Of a DNA stretch of 10,020 bases, positions 1 to 6,010 are shown piece by piece (the stretch's first letter is position 1; the number at the start of each line of letters is the position of its first letter). The DNA is taken from contig CABUDQ010000062.1 in the NCBI GenBank assembly GCA_902490365.1, positions 1 to 10,020 on the forward strand. Reading direction: 5' to 3'. The notes under the pieces were generated by a model. The model worked only from the letters and a program-made list of their open reading frames with translations. It did no database searches and had not been told where the DNA came from. Source of the DNA: an uncultured Collinsella sp. (GTDB lineage Bacteria > Actinomycetota > Coriobacteriia > Coriobacteriales > Coriobacteriaceae). The position numbers and the translations under genes are program-made.

Positions 1-45
1 CCCGTCGAGGCGCCTCCCGATACATTCCATCCTATCCAAATAGCA

Positions 46-77
46 AAGGGCCCGCATCCCAACGGATACGGGCCCTT
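46..77 (-). terminator. Intrinsic terminator downstream of pgi
   Basis: A 14-bp stem (46-59 with 64-77, one G.U wobble on the minus strand) closes a 4-nt loop. On the minus strand it is followed by a short, imperfect T-rich run (TTTGCTATTTGG). It lies 32 nt past the pgi stop codon, where a transcript end is expected. The stem is strong and the U tract weak. The plus strand has no useful T run, so termination is called for pgi only. Confidence 0.75.
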
Positions 78-108
78 GTCGGCTATGCGTTAGTTTTCGC
101 AGCGAATC

Positions 109-1803
109 CTACTTGCGGTGAGCGCGGTAGAACTCGATGAGCGCCTGGGTCGAAGCGTCCTGCTCGGCCTTGGCGGCGTCGTCGTGGAAGGCCGGGGTGA
201 TCTGCTTGGCAAGCTGCTTGCCAAGCTCGACGCCCCACTGATCGTAGGAGTCGATGCCCCAGACCGTGCCCTCGACAAACGTGATGTGCTCGTACAGGGC
301 GATGAGCTCGCCGAGTGCGAACGGGGTCAGCGTGTCGCCAAAGATCGAGGTCGTCGGACGGTTACCCTCAAAGCAGCGGGCCGGAACGATCTGCTCAGGC
401 GTGCCCTCGGCACGAACCTCGTCGGCCGTCTTGCCAAAGGCGAGCGCCTTGGTCTGGGCCAGGAAGTTGCCCAGGAACAGCTCGTGGACGTCCTGGCCGC
501 CGTCGGTTGCGGGGTTGGCGGTATTGGCGAAGGCGATGAAATCGGCCGGGACCACCACGGTGCCCTGGTGCAGCAGCTGGTAGAAGGCATGCTGGCCGTT
601 GGTGCCGGGCTCGCCCCAGAAGATCTCACCGGTGTCGGAGGTCACGGCGCTGCCGTCCCAGCGGACGTGCTTGCCGTTGGACTCCATGGTGAGCTGCTGC
701 AGGTAGGCCGGGAAACGGTGCAGGTACTGGCAGTACGGAAGCACGGCGTGGCTCTTGGAACCGAAGAAGTTGACGTACCAGACGTTGAGCAGGCCCATCA
801 GCGCAACGGCGTTGTTCTCGAGCGGGGTGTTGCAGAAGTACTCGTCGATGGCGTGGAAGCCCTCGAGGAGCTGCTGGAAACGCTCGGGGCCGAGCACGAC
901 GATCAGCGACAGGCCCACGGCGGAGTCGACGGAGTAGCGGCCGCCGACCCAGTTCCAGAAACCAAAGGCGTTGGCCGGGTCGATACCGAAAGCCTCGACC
1001 TTCTCGAGTGCGGTTGAAACAGCGACGAAGTGCTTTGCCACGGCCTCGGCGTTCTGCTCATCGGAGCCATCGATGGCGCCCTGAGCCTTGAGCTGCTCGA
1101 GCATCCAGGTCTTGACCTCGCGGGCGTTGGTGAGGGTCTCGAGCGTGGTGAAGGTCTTGGAGACGATAATCACGAGCGTGGTCTCGGGATCCAAACCCTT
1201 GAGCTTCTCGGCCTGGTCGTTGGGGTCGATGTTGGAGATGTAGCGGCAGTCGATACCGGCGTCGGCATAGGGGCGCAGAGCCTCGTAAGCCATGACCGGG
1301 CCCAGATCGGAGCCGCCGATGCCGATGGACACCAGGTGCTCGATCTTTTTGCCGGTAACGCCCTTCCACTCACCGGAGCGCACGCGCTCGGCGAAAGCAT
1401 ACATGCGATCGAGGACCTCGTGCACGTCGGCGACGACGTCCTGGCCGTCAACGATGAGCTGGCCTTTCTCGCTCGCCGGACGGCGCAGCGCGGTGTGCAG
1501 GACGGCGCGGTCCTCGGTGGTGTTGATGTGCTCGCCGGAGAACATGGCGTCGCGGCGCTCCTCGAGCTTCACCTCGCGGGCAAGATCGCACAGCAGCTTG
1601 ACGGTCTCATCGGTCACCAGGTTCTTGGACAGATCGAAGTGCAGGTCACCGGCGTCAAAGCTCAGCTTGTTCACGCGCTCGGCATCGGCGGCGAACCAGG
1701 CCTTGAGGTCGATACCCTCGGCCTCGAGCTTCTCCTGATGGGCCTCGAGCGCCTTCCAAGCGGCAGTCGATGTAGCATCGATAGGTGCGGCAACAGTTGC
1801 CAT
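109..1803 (-). CDS. pgi: Glucose-6-phosphate isomerase
   Basis: Cytosolic enzyme of glycolysis and gluconeogenesis that interconverts glucose 6-phosphate and fructose 6-phosphate. The protein has 564 residues, close to the usual size of the long PGI type. Visible landmarks are SIGIGGSDLG near 159-168 (sugar-phosphate binding), the family signature NWVGGRYS near 284-291 with R289, MESNGK at 373-378 with the catalytic glutamate E374, TNGQHAFYQL at 401-410 with H405, and the C-terminal signature around 516-530 ending in VELGK with catalytic lysine K529. All active-site residues are present. The ATG at 1803 was chosen because GAGGAGG lies 5 nt upstream. An in-frame ATG nine codons earlier (1830) has no comparable ribosome site and sits inside the leader hairpin. 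It appears to be a single-gene unit, with its own leader hairpin upstream and a terminator downstream. Confidence 0.97.
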   Translation of the reverse strand: MATVAAPIDATSTAAWKALEAHQEKLEAEGIDLKAWFAADAERVNKLSFDAGDLHFDLSKNLVTDETVKLLCDLAREVKLEERRDAMFSGEHINTTEDRAVLHTALRRPASEKGQLIVDGQDVVADVHEVLDRMYAFAERVRSGEWKGVTGKKIEHLVSIGIGGSDLGPVMAYEALRPYADAGIDCRYISNIDPNDQAEKLKGLDPETTLVIIVSKTFTTLETLTNAREVKTWMLEQLKAQGAIDGSDEQNAEAVAKHFVAVSTALEKVEAFGIDPANAFGFWNWVGGRYSVDSAVGLSLIVVLGPERFQQLLEGFHAIDEYFCNTPLENNAVALMGLLNVWYVNFFGSKSHAVLPYCQYLHRFPAYLQQLTMESNGKHVRWDGSAVTSDTGEIFWGEPGTNGQHAFYQLLHQGTVVVPADFIAFANTANPATDGGQDVHELFLGNFLAQTKALAFGKTADEVRAEGTPEQIVPARCFEGNRPTTSIFGDTLTPFALGELIALYEHITFVEGTVWGIDSYDQWGVELGKQLAKQITPAFHDDAAKAEQDASTQALIEFYRAHRK

Positions 1804-1821
1804 AGAGTCCTCCTCAGCATA

Positions 1822-1845
1822 CGGGCGCACGCCTCCATGCGCCCG
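1822..1845 (-). promoter_or_regulatory. Hairpin in the pgi leader
   Basis: A perfect 8-bp GC-rich stem (1822-1829 with 1838-1845) closes an 8-nt loop, 18 nt upstream of the pgi ATG. On the minus strand the loop reads TGGAGGCG and so exposes a GGAGG sequence like the real ribosome site further down. It could affect mRNA stability or ribosome access. Function is inferred from position only. A TAGAAT-like -10 lies upstream near 1863-1868 on the minus strand but lacks a convincing -35. Confidence 0.45.
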
Positions 1846-1930
1846 GACATTCAGATGCCACTATTCTAGCGCAGGTCAAGACTATAATCAGCGAGCGTTG
1901 CCAATCGGCCCCCAAACGGCAACCGACCAA

Positions 1931-1992
1931 AAAGGGACAGGTTTAATTTGGCAGGTCAAACGCTTTACCAATCAAAAATAACCTATCCCTTT
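1931..1992. repeat. REPIN-like inverted pair of GGGAYAGGTT repeats
   Basis: Two 25-nt arms face each other (1931-1955 and, inverted, 1968-1992) around a 12-nt centre. They agree at 18 of 25 positions, with a 13-nt outer core AAAGGGAYAGGTT that differs only at Y. On the minus strand that difference becomes a G.U pair, so the RNA from that side folds better, and it is followed by TTTTT; it might therefore also end transcription of the gene at 2003-2527. A further single copy of the core lies at 2668-2680. The arrangement matches REP/REPIN elements, which are small palindromic repeats moved by RAYT (Y1-type) transposases. No such transposase is in the window, so the class is inferred. Confidence 0.55.
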
Positions 1993-2002
1993 ATGCCAAA
2001 TA

Positions 2003-2527
2003 TTAGGCCGCAGCGCAGACGCTACCGAGCAACTCACGCAGAGGAGACCCGATGCCCTCCAGCAGTTCGGGCGCGATGATGGCAAAAACGGGAACCTCGC
2101 CGGCCCCCACGACGGCAGGCACTTTGCCCTCCGAGACGATACATCCATAAGGGGCAAAACCGTCTTCGCCGGCATCGAGTACGGCCATGCGACGAGCGAG
2201 TTCGCGCGCAAAGCCCGCCGTATCGGCATCGCCGATCGCCAGGACAAAGTCCACGCCCTCATCGGTCGCCAGGGCCACGGCCTCGTCGATCAGCTCGTCT
2301 CCCCCGTCGCCTTCAACCGAGCCGCAGCGAAAAAGCACGCGTTCGAGCAGAGCTCGATCAAGCGAGCCGAGTGCTGCCGAGACGAGCTCATCGCGCGTAT
2401 GCTTGTCACCGCCCAGCACAACCAGCGCCTTGGTGCCACCGTAGTGAGCGACCAATCGTCCGCACCAGCGAGCCACATCCCCATCCGCAACCAAGCGCGT
2501 CGGCATACCAAACCCATAGTTGACCAT
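2003..2527 (-). CDS. Truncated iron-type alcohol dehydrogenase-like protein (N-terminal domain only)
   Basis: The 174-residue protein starts MVNYGFGMPTRLVADGD, which fits the opening strand of iron-containing alcohol dehydrogenases and related dehydroquinate-synthase-fold enzymes (typically F-x-NPT-x-I-x-FG). It continues with a Rossmann-like pattern: KALVVLGGDK at 33-42, a helix, then GVDFVLAIGDADTAGFAREL at 91-110, where family members have DFILAVGGGSxxDxAK. The GGGS nucleotide loop is replaced by GDAD. The whole C-terminal metal-binding helical domain (about 200 residues, with its Asp/His ligands) is missing, and nothing resembling it follows before pgi. It may be a degenerate enzyme or a small nucleotide-binding protein. 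The ATG at 2527 is preferred because GTGGGG precedes it and the family similarity begins there. An ATG at 2578 would add 17 residues but has no ribosome site. It is transcribed divergently from the polymerase operon. Confidence 0.65.
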   Translation of the reverse strand: MVNYGFGMPTRLVADGDVARWCGRLVAHYGGTKALVVLGGDKHTRDELVSAALGSLDRALLERVLFRCGSVEGDGGDELIDEAVALATDEGVDFVLAIGDADTAGFARELARRMAVLDAGEDGFAPYGCIVSEGKVPAVVGAGEVPVFAIIAPELLEGIGSPLRELLGSVCAAA

Positions 2528-2667
2528 TATCCCCACAACCCTTCCGTGCGTATAGGCGGTATCAATCGTTAGGCTCATGCTACGAAGCGAGGTTTTCCGA
2601 GCTGTTTCGCGCTCTTTAGAGCTGCGTTAAAAAACCCGATGCAACCGCACGACCATACCCGCCAAAG

Positions 2668-2680
2668 AGGGACAGGTTTT
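2668..2680 (+). repeat. Solo copy of the GGGACAGGTT repeat
   Basis: AGGGACAGGTTTT shares 12 consecutive bases (AGGGACAGGTTT) with the left arm of the repeat pair at 1931-1992. It has no inverted partner here. Its last two bases are the first two of the -35 hexamer of the polymerase promoter (2679-2684). Confidence 0.45.
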
Positions 2681-2707
2681 GACGATGTCCGCGCAAGCAG
2701 GTATTAT
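2679..2707 (+). promoter_or_regulatory. Sigma70-type promoter of the polymerase-YolD operon
   Basis: TTGACG (2679-2684, 5 of 6 to consensus) and TATTAT (2702-2707, 5 of 6) are separated by exactly 17 nt. The predicted start of transcription near 2713-2715 falls inside the first LexA-type box, so a bound repressor would block initiation. Such a strong promoter is typical of SOS genes that are kept silent by LexA. Confidence 0.75.
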
Positions 2708-2721
2708 CGAACAGGTATTCG
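2708..2721 (+). promoter_or_regulatory. LexA (SOS) box 1
   Basis: CGAAC-AGGT-ATTCG matches the Gram-positive/actinobacterial LexA site CGAAC-N4-GTTCG at 9 of 10 fixed positions. It sits within a larger perfect palindrome, TATCGAA-N6-TTCGATA (2705-2724), that abuts the -10 hexamer and covers the expected transcription start. Confidence 0.75.
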
Positions 2722-2724
2722 ATA

Positions 2725-2738
2725 AGAACATGTGTTTG
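2725..2738 (+). promoter_or_regulatory. LexA (SOS) box 2
   Basis: AGAAC-ATGT-GTTTG matches CGAAC-N4-GTTCG at 8 of 10 fixed positions, 17 bp downstream of box 1 (start to start) and just before the ribosome site GGGAGG at 2741-2746. It is weaker than box 1. The tandem arrangement suggests cooperative or tighter repression. Confidence 0.6.
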
Positions 2739-2751
2739 ATGGGAGGCTCGG

Positions 2752-4257
2752 ATGGAGCACGAGCAGCACACCTACATCTGCATCGACCTCAAGACGTTTT
2801 ATGCCAGCGTCGAGTGCGTCGATCGTGGGCTCGATCCGCTCACCACCAACCTGGTCGTTGCCGACGAATCGCGCGGACGCACGACCATCTGTCTCGCTAT
2901 CACGCAGACCATGAAGGACCTCGGGATACACAACCGCTGCCGTCTATTCGAGATTCCCGACGGCATCGACTACATCAAAGCAGTGCCGCGCATGCAACAC
3001 TACATGGAGGTGTCGGCGCAAATCTACGGCGTCTATCTGGAATACGTCAGCCCCCAGGACGTGCACGTCTACTCCATCGATGAGTGCTTTATCGACGTGA
3101 CGCCCTATCTGGACCTTTATCACACCGATGCCGAAGGGTTCGCCTGCATGTTGCGCGACGAGGTCTTGGGGCGCACCGGCATCACGGCGACGGTCGGTAT
3201 CGGCCCCAACCTATTCCAGGCCAAGGTGGCGCTCGACATCACCGCCAAGCACGTAGCCAGCCGCATTGGCGTACTCGACGACGAGATCTTTCGCAAGGAG
3301 ATCTGGCCCCATCGCCCCATCACCGACATCTGGGGCATCGGCCCCGGCGTGGCGGCCCGTCTCGAGAAATACGGCGTCTACGACCTGATGGGCGTCGCCG
3401 CACTCGACGAGAACCTGCTCTACGACGAACTCGGCGTCAATGCCGAATATCTCATCGACCACGCCTTCGGGCGCGAGCCGACAACCATCGCCGATATCCA
3501 AGCCTATCGCCCGCAAGCGACCTCGACCACCACAGGACAGGTGCTCTCGAAGGGCTATGCCTACGAGCAGGCCTACACCGTCTTGCGCGAAATGGTCGAC
3601 AACGCCGTGTTGGATCTAGTCGATAAGCACGTGGTCTGCGACAGCATCTCGCTCTTTGTGGGCTACGCGAGCGAGCGCGCCGACATACGCCGGCTCAACG
3701 CCAGCGGCACGGCGCAGTATATAGACGGCTGCGGACACTTGCGCTCGAGCACCTCGGGCATCGAGCCCGCAGCGACCGACGGCCCCGAGCTCGCGCCCCG
3801 TGCTCCCAAGCCCGTCCAGCGCGATGACGAAAGGCGTCGCCTGGTGCGCGAAGCGCAGGCAATCGATGGCATCTTTGTGGGAGAGCATGGCGGCAAACCG
3901 CGTGGTGGCTATGCCGCACTCTTTGCGCACTCCAACGCCTCGCGAAAGCTGCCCGAGCGCACTAATTCGTTTAAGAAAATCATGGGGTATTTCGATGACC
4001 TTTGGGCACAAACGGTCGATCCCAAACGACCGGTCAAGCGCATCAACCTGGGATTTGGCAATCTTGTGCCCGAGGAATTTGCCACCATCGATCTGTTCAG
4101 CGATATCGAGGCCGATGAGCGCGAGCGCGACCTGGCGCGCGCCGTCCTGGCCGTGAAAGGCAAGTACGGCAAGAACGCGCTCGTCAAGGGATTAAGCTTT
4201 ACCGCCGGCGCCACCGCGCGCGAACGCAACGGCCAAGTTGGAGGACATCGTGCCTAA
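2752..4257 (+). CDS. Y-family translesion DNA polymerase (UmuC/UvrX type)
   Basis: Copies damaged DNA with low fidelity during the SOS response. The protein has 501 residues, in line with clostridial-type relatives and longer than the roughly 410 of Bacillus YqjW/UvrX. The palm begins with CIDLKTFYASVE at 10-21, giving metal ligand D12 and steric-gate Y17. SIDE at 108-111 supplies D110 and E111, so all three catalytic carboxylates are present. A helix-hairpin-helix segment (DIWGIGPGVAARLEKYGV) lies at 192-209 and the little-finger region from about 255. A charged, probably flexible stretch spans roughly 332-400. The tail KYGKNALVKGLSF...ERNGQVGGHRA (471-501) is characteristic of the YolD-associated branch. 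GGGAGG lies 5 nt before the ATG. The gene follows a strong promoter with two LexA-type boxes and overlaps the YolD gene by 8 bp. Confidence 0.95.
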   Translation: MEHEQHTYICIDLKTFYASVECVDRGLDPLTTNLVVADESRGRTTICLAITQTMKDLGIHNRCRLFEIPDGIDYIKAVPRMQHYMEVSAQIYGVYLEYVSPQDVHVYSIDECFIDVTPYLDLYHTDAEGFACMLRDEVLGRTGITATVGIGPNLFQAKVALDITAKHVASRIGVLDDEIFRKEIWPHRPITDIWGIGPGVAARLEKYGVYDLMGVAALDENLLYDELGVNAEYLIDHAFGREPTTIADIQAYRPQATSTTTGQVLSKGYAYEQAYTVLREMVDNAVLDLVDKHVVCDSISLFVGYASERADIRRLNASGTAQYIDGCGHLRSSTSGIEPAATDGPELAPRAPKPVQRDDERRRLVREAQAIDGIFVGEHGGKPRGGYAALFAHSNASRKLPERTNSFKKIMGYFDDLWAQTVDPKRPVKRINLGFGNLVPEEFATIDLFSDIEADERERDLARAVLAVKGKYGKNALVKGLSFTAGATARERNGQVGGHRA

Positions 4258-4675
4258 ACCCAAGCAGCAGCCCGTGCGCCCGCCGACCGCCTTCGAGCGC
4301 CTGGCGGACCCCGAGGGCAGACGCCGCGCCGCCGACCCCAACCTCACTGCCAACGGTGCCGTGCGCGCCAACCGCGCCGCACAGTTTATGCCCTTTGCCG
4401 CCCTCACGGGATACTACGAACTCGTGCGCAAGCAGGAAATCACCGTCGAGTCAAAACGTGAGCTCACGGAAGAAAAAGCCCTCGTACTTTCTAAAAAGCT
4501 CGAGGGTCTCAAACGTGGCGACTTGGTTCGTGTCACCTATTACGATACATACGGCTATCGCAGCCGCACCGGCATCCTCGACGAGGCGCTCCCCGCCTTC
4601 AAGCTCCTCAAGCTCCGAGACATCGCCATCGACTTCGACGACATCCAAGACATCGAACTGCGCGGACGAGCCTAG
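4250..4675 (+). CDS. YolD-family protein, partner of the Y-family polymerase
   Basis: A 141-residue protein whose stretch NRAAQFMPFAALTGYYE (41-57) is the conserved core of the YolD-like family, followed by a charged helix (63-88) and a beta-rich end (GDLVRVTYYD, TGILDE, DIAIDFDDIQDI). In Firmicutes YolD-family genes are regularly found next to UmuC-like polymerases and have been proposed to stand in for UmuD; that role is inferred. The first 40 residues are Pro/Arg-rich and probably disordered. Start choice: GTG at 4250 has GGAGG at 4240-4244 with a 5-nt spacer, whereas the in-frame TTG at 4238 overlaps that ribosome site and is unlikely. The gene starts 8 bp before the end of the polymerase gene, so the two are translationally coupled and share the SOS-type promoter. 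Confidence 0.88.
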   Translation: MPKPKQQPVRPPTAFERLADPEGRRRAADPNLTANGAVRANRAAQFMPFAALTGYYELVRKQEITVESKRELTEEKALVLSKKLEGLKRGDLVRVTYYDTYGYRSRTGILDEALPAFKLLKLRDIAIDFDDIQDIELRGRA

Positions 4676-4701
4676 CCAAGGAAGCGCATCCAGGGCGGCA
4701 C

Positions 4702-5085
4702 TTACAGCGTCATGACGTAGTAGCCCGCGTCTTTCACGGCCGTCTCGAGGACACCACGATCAACCGGCTGCTTAGAGCGCACGCGTGCCGTGTGGTCCGC
4801 ATACGTCACCGTTGCCCACACGCCATCCAGCGCATTGAGGGCATTGGCTACGTTCTGAGCGCAGCCGTCACAGTTCATGCCGCCGATGAGCAGCTCATCG
4901 CTATAGGGATAGTGTGACGCATCGGTATCCACCACAACAACCTTTTTGGCCTTCTTGCCGCTCGTACCATCGCTGCAGCAACTCTTCCCGTGTGTCGAAG
5001 CGGCAATGCGACGCAGTCCAAAAAACATGCCGACGGCAATGACGGCCAGCACGATGAGATTCGCAGGGTTGAGCAAGTCACTCAT
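4702..5085 (-). CDS. Membrane-anchored heavy-metal-associated (HMA) domain protein
   Basis: A 127-residue protein with an N-terminal hydrophobic segment (about 9-24), then a Cys-Cys pair at 36-37 in a short lysine-rich linker, then a CopZ-like HMA domain (about 63-127) with the metal motif GMNCDGC at 69-75. HMA domains of this type bind Cu(I) or similar soft metals and pass them to ATPases or other proteins; the metal here is not proven. Placement of the HMA domain cannot be fixed by eye, but the positively charged RR after the hydrophobic segment suggests a cytoplasmic C-terminus. The ATG at 5085 was chosen over an in-frame TTG at 5100 because AAAGGGGAG lies just upstream of it and overlaps the TTG. 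It is convergent with the YolD gene (26-bp gap, no terminator seen). The promoter region holds a CsoR-like palindrome, consistent with copper control. Confidence 0.85.
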   Translation of the reverse strand: MSDLLNPANLIVLAVIAVGMFFGLRRIAASTHGKSCCSDGTSGKKAKKVVVVDTDASHYPYSDELLIGGMNCDGCAQNVANALNALDGVWATVTYADHTARVRSKQPVDRGVLETAVKDAGYYVMTL

Positions 5086-5115
5086 GCGCTCCCCTTTCAA
5101 GTAGCACTATCTAGA

Positions 5116-5130
5116 TACCCCCATGGGGTG
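5116..5130 (-). promoter_or_regulatory. CsoR-like metal operator upstream of the HMA gene
   Basis: TACCCC-CAT-GGGGTG agrees with the CsoR-type palindrome TACCCC-N3-GGGGTA at 11 of 12 fixed positions, and another C tract follows at 5131-5135. Runs of G/C flanked by A/T are typical operators of the CsoR/RcnR family of Cu(I)- or Ni-sensing repressors. It lies 31-45 nt upstream of the HMA start codon. Minus-strand promoter elements are ambiguous: TTGACC at 5162-5167 with a poor -10 near 5137-5145, or a TTAAGA/TATCTA pair with a 19-bp spacer that would contain the operator. No csoR gene is in the window. Confidence 0.55.
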
Positions 5131-5193
5131 CCCCCATCTTAACCCAAAATCATGTCTGTTCGGTCAATTAGTTTCCCTCTTCAAACTTTTTTG

Positions 5194-5221
5194 TTGACCA
5201 TGGCTTACTTTCGTGTATAAG
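5194..5221 (+). promoter_or_regulatory. Sigma70-type promoter of the DUF3793-flavodoxin unit
   Basis: TTGACC (5194-5199) and TATAAG (5216-5221) are 16 nt apart, about 38 nt upstream of the GTG start at 5260. Just downstream, TAGGCTAAC (5228-5236) resembles the core of a DtxR/IdeR iron box, but the surrounding bases match poorly (about 11 of 19), so iron control is only a suggestion. Confidence 0.55.
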
Positions 5222-5259
5222 TTTTCCTAGGCTAACAGTTTAGATCCGTAAGGAGCGCC

Positions 5260-5964
5260 GTGACTCGAACCATAGACATCCCAACGTTTCAGGCGGCAGT
5301 CGTGCGCAACTGCTCTCCCACGCTCGCGGGTATCAAGCCGGCATCGCTCTTTACCTATCCAGGCATCTACGCCCACGGGAACGGCTCGACCACAACCGAA
5401 ACCATCGCAGAACGTCGAGCACGCCTGCTCAACGTTATCGCCCAGTGCAATCGCGAGCTTGACCCGCTCGGCATCCACCTGAGTGTTTTGGTCTGGCGGC
5501 CCTGCGGAGCACTCGTATACGTGTACCGAGCCAAAAGCCTCTCCACCTATTTCGCAGACCCTCGCGCCCAAACAGCGCTCGCCTCGGAAGGCTACGACAC
5601 GAGAGACCTTTCGACATGCCTTGTGCATTTGGCATCACGCATCACGCTCGCGAGCAATAACGTCGCGGAATGCGCTTGTAGCCAGACTCGATGCGCACTA
5701 CCCCAGCAAGCTAGCTGCAGCAACGACTGCACCTGCGAGTTTCCGCACGAAATAGGCTACTTCCTTGGATATCCCTACGACGACGTGCACGAGTTTATCG
5801 TCCAGCGCGGCGAGAACTACAAGGTCTTTGGAGCTTGGAAGGTCTACACGAATGTCGAGCAAGCGCTTGCGATGTTTGACGCCTACCGTGCTTGCACTCA
5901 ATACCTCACCTTTGTCTATCAGCAGGGCTGCAGCTTGGCGCAACTTGCCCAGGCAACCCGATAG
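5260..5964 (+). CDS. DUF3793 family protein
   Basis: A 234-residue protein of unknown function. Recognisable DUF3793 traits are the opening CSPTLAGIKPASLF (18-31), HLSVLVWRP near 73-81, and the C-terminal block HEIGYFLGYPYDDVHEFI (163-180) followed by GENYKVFGAWKVY (184-196). No catalytic motif or signal peptide is seen, so it is probably cytosolic. Between the conserved halves lies a stretch with six cysteines in 22 residues (138, 140, 145, 153, 157, 159; CxC-x4-C-x7-C-x3-CxC) that could bind a metal or a cluster. It starts with GTG, supported by AAGGAG 4 nt upstream. It is followed after 46 nt by a flavodoxin on the same strand and is divergent from the HMA gene. This context suggests a redox or metal role, which is inference. 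Confidence 0.85.
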   Translation: MTRTIDIPTFQAAVVRNCSPTLAGIKPASLFTYPGIYAHGNGSTTTETIAERRARLLNVIAQCNRELDPLGIHLSVLVWRPCGALVYVYRAKSLSTYFADPRAQTALASEGYDTRDLSTCLVHLASRITLASNNVAECACSQTRCALPQQASCSNDCTCEFPHEIGYFLGYPYDDVHEFIVQRGENYKVFGAWKVYTNVEQALAMFDAYRACTQYLTFVYQQGCSLAQLAQATR

Positions 5965-5976
5965 AACATAGAAGCC

Positions 5977-5991
5977 GCGGCAACCTGCCGC
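5977..5991 (+). other. Small intercistronic hairpin
   Basis: A 6-bp stem GCGGCA/TGCCGC closes a 3-nt loop between the DUF3793 and flavodoxin genes, with no T run after it. It is unlikely to be a terminator and might tune mRNA stability. The flavodoxin ribosome site AAAGGA (5999-6004) follows 7 nt later. Confidence 0.35.
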
Positions 5992-6010
5992 ACAACTGAA
6001 AGGACTCAAC

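Noticed and set aside
118..1869. Two long plus-strand frames (118-1017 and 1030-1869) opposite pgi
   Set aside because: Both mirror codons of pgi, have no ribosome site and give Val/Leu/Gly-rich products without recognisable domains.
2611..2622. Palindrome GCTCT-TT-AGAGC upstream of the dehydrogenase-like gene
   Set aside because: Five-bp arms are expected by chance in this composition. No promoter element could be tied to it.
3083..3252. Possible insertion in the polymerase palm after the SIDE motif
   Set aside because: The segment aligns in length and pattern with clostridial-type Y-family polymerases as far as memory allows, so it is not considered unusual.
3211..4011. Minus-strand frames inside the polymerase gene (3211-3516, 3616-4011)
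   Set aside because: They fall opposite conserved polymerase codons and show no independent start signal or domain.
5125..5135. Second G/C palindrome GGGG-TGC-CCCC overlapping the CsoR-like site
   Set aside because: It overlaps the better site and is covered by it. As a separate operator it lacks the A/T flanks of the family.
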